Below are positions 59,873 to 64,000 of a stretch of DNA of 64,000 bases, piece after piece. The translations under genes were made by a program, and so were the position numbers. Within the stretch, counting starts at the first letter, position 1. Every line of letters starts with the position of its first letter. The notes under the pieces are model-generated. The model was not told the DNA's origin and ran no database searches. It worked only from the letters and a program-made list of their open reading frames with translations. The stretch covers positions 1-64,000 of the forward strand of contig NZ_JAGGOS010000084.1 in the NCBI RefSeq assembly GCF_018614205.1. Reading direction: 5' to 3'. The stretch comes from Streptomyces sp. ISL-36. GTDB taxonomy: Bacteria; Actinomycetota; Actinomycetes; Streptomycetales; Streptomycetaceae.

Positions 59873-60135
59873 CCGCCGAGCCCCTCGTACACCGTGCGGG
59901 CCAGTCCGTCCGCGACCTCCTCCACGGCCGCCGACCTCGGGAGCACGGTGAAGAGAGGCCGGTCCGGTGCCCCGACGGTGCCTGCCACCCAGCCCGGCGG
60001 GACGCCCCGGTCGAGCAGCAGCCGGGAGAACGCCGTCTCGAAGGCCTCGGCGAGGCCGTGGGGTCGTTCGATGTCCACCCCGTGCACGACGATTTCGTCG
60101 ATGCGCAGCTCGACGGCGTGCGGCTGGGTACTCAT
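59869..60135 (-). CDS. Small conserved-position eCIS protein, unknown function
   Basis: 88 residues from the ATG at 60135 (ATGA overlap), ending in ATGA overlap with the giant gene. MSTQPHAVELRIDEIVVHGVDIERPHGLAEAFETAFSRLL suggests a strand-helix domain, with an amphipathic helix near the C-terminus (SAAVEEVADGLARTVYEGL). I recognise no family. Its place between the ATPase and the DUF4157 giant suggests an adaptor or chaperone for that cargo. Confidence 0.75.
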   Translation of the reverse strand: MSTQPHAVELRIDEIVVHGVDIERPHGLAEAFETAFSRLLLDRGVPPGWVAGTVGAPDRPLFTVLPRSAAVEEVADGLARTVYEGLGG

Positions 60136-62075
60136 GACCAGCCTCCTGCCTCGACCTCGGTGAGCGGCCGGTCGAGCTTGGCGTACTCGCTGCGCGCCGC
60201 CCGCAGGATGTGGGCCATGGTCACCGGCTCGTCCGCGTCGGCGGCCAGGAACGAGGCGTGGAACGCGATGTTGCGGATACTGCCGCCGGACACGTTCAGC
60301 CGGGCCAGCCTCTCCGGATCCAGGCCGCTCGTGGGTACCTGTGCCGGAAACGCGGAGCGCCAGATGTCCGCCCGCTGTGCGGCGTCCGGGAAGGGGAAGT
60401 TCACCACGAAGCGCAGCCTCCGCAGGAACGCCTGGTCGAGGGAGGACCGCATGTTGGTGGTGAGGATGGCTACACCCCGGTAACTCTCCATGCGTTGCAA
60501 CAGATAGCTGACCTCGATGTTCGCGTACCGGTCGTGGCTGTCGCGGACCTCCGTCCGCTTGCCGAACAGCGCGTCCGCCTCGTCGAAGAGCAGCACGGAG
60601 CCGCCCTTCTCGGCCGCGTCGAAGACGGCCCGCAGGTTCTTCTCCGTCTCTCCGATGTACTTGCTGACGACGGCCGACAGGTCGATGCGGTAGAGGTCCA
60701 GACGGAGTTCGGCTGCGATCACCTCCGCGGCCAGCGTCTTACCGGTGCCGGACGGTCCGGCGAACATCGCGCTGAGGCCGAGCCCACGGGGGTGGTCTTC
60801 GGCGGAGGTCCAGGCGTGCTGCACCTTGGCGGCCCCGCGGGCCTGTGCGGAGATGTCCCGCAGGACGGTGTACTGCTCGGCCGGGAGCCGCAGCTGGTGC
60901 CAGCGTGCCCGCGGTTCGATGAGCTGTGCCAGGTCTCCGAGCCGGTCCCTCGAACGGGTGCGGCAGACGTTCCACAGAGAGTCCCCGGAGGGACCGGCGT
61001 CCACCGTGCCGTGGTGGACGATATCGGCGAAGCCCATGTCGAACTGGGTCACCGCTTCGTCGATCTGACGAGTCAGCCGGTCGTCGGCCTCCTCGGGATC
61101 CGCGAGGACACTCCGCCACAGGGCGCGTTGCTCCGATCGAGGAGGTCGTCCCACCGGCAGGTGCGCACCCGCTCCCGGCAGGGGCACCGGGCCGGGGGCG
61201 GTGACCACGATCGGGGCGTCGGCGCGGTCGAGCAGCGCCGCGACGGCGCGACGCTCCTGGGTGCCTCCGTCCTGGCACGCCAGGACCATCACCGTGCGGT
61301 CGAGCAACGACTCCCGCTCCCACAGTCGGGCGAAGCTGTCGAGGTCGGCGGGGTCGGCCGGAAGGTCCGCGGCTGTCACGCGGTACACCGGCACGCCATG
61401 CGCGGCCGCCACGACCACGGCGTCGAGATCCCGCGGCTCGGGCCCGTGCAGAACGACCGGGGGAATCGGCCCCGTCCGATGGGTCCCCCAGATGCCGCGC
61501 ACCCGGCCGGCCGCGGCGGCGAGACTCGGCGGCAGGGGTACGTCGGAGGCGAGGACCTGGACGGCGTACGGGCGCAGCCGCCGGTCGAGCCGGGAGAGCC
61601 CCAGCAGACTGTGCAGCACCCGCTCGTCGATCTGCAGGGGCGCCGCCGTGATGCGACCGTCCCCGACGTCGACGAGCCGTCTGGCCCGGAGGGGCCCCTC
61701 CGGTGTGATGGCGCTCCAGTGAGGCTCGTCGAGGGCGGCGAGCGCGAGCCCGAAGGTCGGGCGGTCGTGCACGCCGCCGTTCACCATCGAACAGATCTCA
61801 CCGATACGAGCGTCGAGTTCGTCGGCGGCCGTCAGCAGGAGCATGTTCCGCTCGAACGCGCCGAGTCCGAAGCACTGCGCCACGACATCCAGGGCGGACG
61901 GTCCGGGCAGCGCCGCGGCCGCCTCGTCGCAGGCCTGTCGGGCGGCGTCCGTGGCCGCGGGGTCGTCCCCGCCCGGCAGCCCCGCGTAGCGGCGCAGCCG
62001 AAGCTCCAGTGCGGTGACCTCTGCCGCAAGCCAGCGCTGATTGGCCGAAGCCCAGGATTCGTTCTCGGTCGTCAC
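60132..62075 (-). CDS. eCIS AAA+ ATPase (Afp15 type)
   Basis: 647 residues from the GTG at 62075 (GTGA overlap). The N-terminal 400 residues are a degenerate first ATPase region (LDVVAQCFGLGAFERNMLLLTAADELDARIGEICSMV). The second AAA+ core has Walker A GPSGTGKT (about 438-445), Walker B SVLLFDEADALFGKR, and sensor/arginine-finger segments (AILTTNMRSSLDQAFLRRLRFVVNFPFPDAAQR). Such ATPases are universal in eCIS loci and are thought to help assembly or cargo loading. Confidence 0.93.
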   Translation of the reverse strand: MTTENESWASANQRWLAAEVTALELRLRRYAGLPGGDDPAATDAARQACDEAAAALPGPSALDVVAQCFGLGAFERNMLLLTAADELDARIGEICSMVNGGVHDRPTFGLALAALDEPHWSAITPEGPLRARRLVDVGDGRITAAPLQIDERVLHSLLGLSRLDRRLRPYAVQVLASDVPLPPSLAAAAGRVRGIWGTHRTGPIPPVVLHGPEPRDLDAVVVAAAHGVPVYRVTAADLPADPADLDSFARLWERESLLDRTVMVLACQDGGTQERRAVAALLDRADAPIVVTAPGPVPLPGAGAHLPVGRPPRSEQRALWRSVLADPEEADDRLTRQIDEAVTQFDMGFADIVHHGTVDAGPSGDSLWNVCRTRSRDRLGDLAQLIEPRARWHQLRLPAEQYTVLRDISAQARGAAKVQHAWTSAEDHPRGLGLSAMFAGPSGTGKTLAAEVIAAELRLDLYRIDLSAVVSKYIGETEKNLRAVFDAAEKGGSVLLFDEADALFGKRTEVRDSHDRYANIEVSYLLQRMESYRGVAILTTNMRSSLDQAFLRRLRFVVNFPFPDAAQRADIWRSAFPAQVPTSGLDPERLARLNVSGGSIRNIAFHASFLAADADEPVTMAHILRAARSEYAKLDRPLTEVEAGGWS

Positions 62076-63415
62076 AGATCCACCCCTGGGCTCTTGTAGA
62101 GACCGGTGCGGCTGTCGCGGCCCAGGGCGCTCTCGGCGCCGTCCACGGAAAGCCTGACGACGTACCGGCCTTTGGGAACCTTCTTGAAGCCGAAGGTGAT
62201 CGTGGCGGTGTCGGTGCCGCCCGTCGTGACGCCGTTGTCCTTCGGTGCCGCGATCGCGATGCCAAAGGCCCGACGGCCGGCGGGCGCGCCGATCTCGTTG
62301 AGCAGCAGGGTGACGTGCTGCGTCGCCGTGACCCTTGGTGTGACGGTCACGGTGACCGTGCCGGACACCAGCGGGACACCGTTCACCGTCTCCGTACCGC
62401 TGACCTGTGCGGTGGCGGTGACGACCGGAGCGAGGAGGAAGGAGACGCCGTTCGACGGGTAGACCGTGACCTCGGCGGTCTCCTCGCCGGCGGGCATGGG
62501 CGAACCCTCCGGACGCGGGACGCTCACAGGGACCTCCATCCGCACCTGCGCCGGGACGACTCCGGCCCTGAGCGCGGGAGCGGCGGTGGCGAGGGGGACG
62601 GTGATCGCGGACTCCGTGACCTCCGCGGCCGTCGGGCGGTACCCGAATCCACCGAGCAGGACCAGGCCGTTGCCACCGAGGCCGCGGCCGCGGAGCACGA
62701 TGGTGCTGTCGGGGGTGATGACGCCACCGGCGCCACTGTTCATCACGGCATCGAGCACCGGGGGGAGTTGGGGCCGGACGGTGGACGATGCGGCGAGCCC
62801 CGCGACCGGCAGCGCGGGACGGCGCGGCCGCTTGCTGTCGATCACCACGACATGGGCCGTGTACGTGGCACTGGGCCGGTAGTGGGCCTGCAGAGCGGAC
62901 CACAGCTTGGACACTTCCTCCGACGACATCGTGGTGGGAGTGAGCCGTACGAGCTCCAGCTGGTCCGCGAGGCCGGCTTCCTTCAACTCCTTGGGGAGGG
63001 ACTGGTCGGTGAGATCCGGGTCGAGTGCCTTCCTGATGACGTCCCTGGTCAGGACCGCCTCGTCGTGCAGAGCCTGCAGCGCGTGGCCGAGGATGATCTC
63101 GCCGACATAGGCCTCTGCGCCGTACACGGTCAGGAGATAGTGCAGGTCGAGCCCGAGGGGAGGAGCGTTGAGCGGTCCTCCCGTCGGCGCGGCGGCGGGC
63201 ATTGCGACGTTGTTCCAGCCGTGGTTCGGAGTGACCTGGTAGAGGAAGAGGTTGAGCTGGGCCGGCTCCTGGGCGCCGACCGTGATCCGGTCGGGCGGCA
63301 GGGCGCTCACCGCGATCTCCGATGAGCGGACGGTGAGATCGGCCTCGGCGATGCGGGCGCGGAGGCGGCTGCACAACACGGCCGTGACGGCGGCGAGCGC
63401 GTACGCGGTGCTCAC
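62072..63415 (-). CDS. eCIS tail terminator/cap protein (DUF4255, Afp16 type)
   Basis: 447 residues from the GTG at 63415 (GTGA overlap). The N-terminal 190 residues are DUF4255/Pvc16_N: ALAAVTAVLCSRLRARI, QLNLFLYQVTPNHGWNN, PLGLDLHYLLTVYGAEAYVGEIILGHALQALHDEAVLTRDVIRKAL, LADQLELVRLTPTTMSSEEVSKLWSAL. It closes the tube and sheath at the end opposite the baseplate and sets particle length. The C-terminal 200 residues are Ig/TIG-like (GAGGVITPDSTIVLRGRGLGGNGLVLLGG), an extension not needed for termination and possibly exposed on the particle. Confidence 0.9.
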   Translation of the reverse strand: MSTAYALAAVTAVLCSRLRARIAEADLTVRSSEIAVSALPPDRITVGAQEPAQLNLFLYQVTPNHGWNNVAMPAAAPTGGPLNAPPLGLDLHYLLTVYGAEAYVGEIILGHALQALHDEAVLTRDVIRKALDPDLTDQSLPKELKEAGLADQLELVRLTPTTMSSEEVSKLWSALQAHYRPSATYTAHVVVIDSKRPRRPALPVAGLAASSTVRPQLPPVLDAVMNSGAGGVITPDSTIVLRGRGLGGNGLVLLGGFGYRPTAAEVTESAITVPLATAAPALRAGVVPAQVRMEVPVSVPRPEGSPMPAGEETAEVTVYPSNGVSFLLAPVVTATAQVSGTETVNGVPLVSGTVTVTVTPRVTATQHVTLLLNEIGAPAGRRAFGIAIAAPKDNGVTTGGTDTATITFGFKKVPKGRYVVRLSVDGAESALGRDSRTGLYKSPGVDL

Positions 63416-64000
63416 GCGCTGCCCCCGAGCCCTGACAGGTAGCTTTCCAGATCGGGTGCGACCTGCTTGGGCCTGGCGTCGCGTGGGGGCGCGGGGGGTG
63501 GGGCGGAGGGACGGTGAGCGGCACGAACCTCGATGCGGCCGACGACGACGGTGACGGTGGGGGCGGGCGGTCCGGGTTGGGGATCGGGCTGCGTCAGCGC
63601 CGGGTCGGCGATCCGTGCGGTGACCGTCGGCACGGGCGATGGACGCTCCTCGGTCGCGCGCCGAGGCGTCGAATCCGGCGTGGAGGCCTGCGCCACGGGG
63701 GGTTCTGTCGTCCCTACGGGAGTGTCGGCCTCGGCTCGCAGGCCGAAGCGCCGGCGCACCGCCGTCGGCGGCCCTTCGGACGCCGGCGGGGTACCGGGTT
63801 GCCGGCTCCCGGCCGTCGTCACCGATGCCTGCGGCGCAGCGACGGCTCGGCTCTCGGGCGCACGGCCGGGGTGCGGCTCGTGCGGTGGGTTCGAAGGCGT
63901 CGTCGGCTTCGCCTGGAGGGGCGGGGTGGCCTCGGAGCGACCGGTGGCATCCTCGGCGACGGGCGGGGCCGGTGGACGCGGTCCGGTCCGGTCCCGACTC
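63412..64000 (-). CDS. Proline-rich eCIS-operon protein, cut by the right window edge
   Basis: The minus-strand frame is open from the stop at 63412 to the window edge, at least 195 residues. GTG at 63822 (VTTAGSRQPGTP) is a possible internal start, but the same frame continues beyond the edge without a stop, so the true start is outside. The visible part is Pro/Ala/Thr-rich and disordered. A short ordered strand region (APTVTVVVGRIEVRAAHRP) precedes the C-terminal tail QVAPDLESYLSGLGG. Short proline-rich proteins of this kind often stand before the DUF4255 gene in eCIS operons. The function is unknown; the stop overlaps the next start (GTGA). Confidence 0.7.
   Translation of the reverse strand, partial: SRDRTGPRPPAPPVAEDATGRSEATPPLQAKPTTPSNPPHEPHPGRAPESRAVAAPQASVTTAGSRQPGTPPASEGPPTAVRRRFGLRAEADTPVGTTEPPVAQASTPDSTPRRATEERPSPVPTVTARIADPALTQPDPQPGPPAPTVTVVVGRIEVRAAHRPSAPPPAPPRDARPKQVAPDLESYLSGLGGSA

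Noticed and set aside
38342..64000. Prophage
   Set aside because: Baseplate genes are present, but no capsid, portal, terminase, integrase or lysis gene is seen. The AAA+ ATPase, DUF4255 and DUF4157 genes are eCIS hallmarks.

Overview
The window reads as chromosomal DNA of a Streptomyces or close relative. It is very GC-rich, with strong third-position G/C bias and frequent GTG starts (also one TTG). It carries actinobacterial hallmarks: secreted CBM13 carbohydrases, LacI regulons, an ALF-repeat protein, a MAB_1171c-type transporter and a contractile injection system. No rRNA, tRNA or CRISPR array was recognised.

Left part (1-12.6 kb). A truncated P450 lies head-to-head with a full-length P450. 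The latter ends in an ATGA overlap with a five-codon ORF, MKYWH, behind a consensus ribosome binding site. This matches the minimal layout of biarylitide-type RiPPs (pentapeptide precursor plus crosslinking P450) and is my best candidate for an undescribed system. Next come a CE7-like acetyl esterase, an intact IS481-family element with a perfect 6-bp target duplication, a secreted parallel beta-helix protein, a MarR/MFS/HbpS-like group (the MFS gene is frameshifted near its 3' end), and a FadR-type regulator with the lutABC lactate operon. The FadR gene and the lut operon share a palindromic operator.

Middle part (12.6-25 kb). A coherent locus for plant arabinogalactan or galactan: GH35 beta-galactosidase, a secreted GH30 endo-beta-1,6-galactanase-like enzyme and a GH43_24-like exo-beta-1,3-galactanase (both with CBM13 modules), two LacI regulators, and an ABC sugar importer without its own ATPase. 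Copies of one 16-bp palindrome, ATGTTTACGTAAACAT or close variants, stand in front of all transcription units, so the locus looks like one regulon. The extracellular enzymes would cut the polymer, the importer would take up oligosaccharides, and the leaderless GH35 would finish them inside the cell.

25-38 kb. An HTH regulator, an HExxH peptidase and a membrane protein form one module. Then come a 1122-aa ALF-repeat secreted protein, a small secreted protein, a trypsin-fold protein whose catalytic His and Ser are both replaced, and a coupled operon of a leaderless M6 metallopeptidase, an unknown protein and an ATP-grasp ligase.

38-64 kb, all on the minus strand. This is the distal half of an extracellular contractile injection system (eCIS). 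In transcription order: a proline-rich protein (cut by the right edge), tail terminator (DUF4255), AAA+ ATPase, an 88-aa protein, a 2428-aa DUF4157 giant, a DUF4157-OmpA protein, CIS_tube-domain protein, LysM-like protein, gpD-like hub, gp5/OB spike, PAAR-like tip, gp25, two baseplate-J proteins, tail protein I and a DUF6519 protein. Every junction is a short overlap, so the whole run is probably one translationally coupled operon. Sheath and tube genes are not in the window and would lie beyond the right edge.
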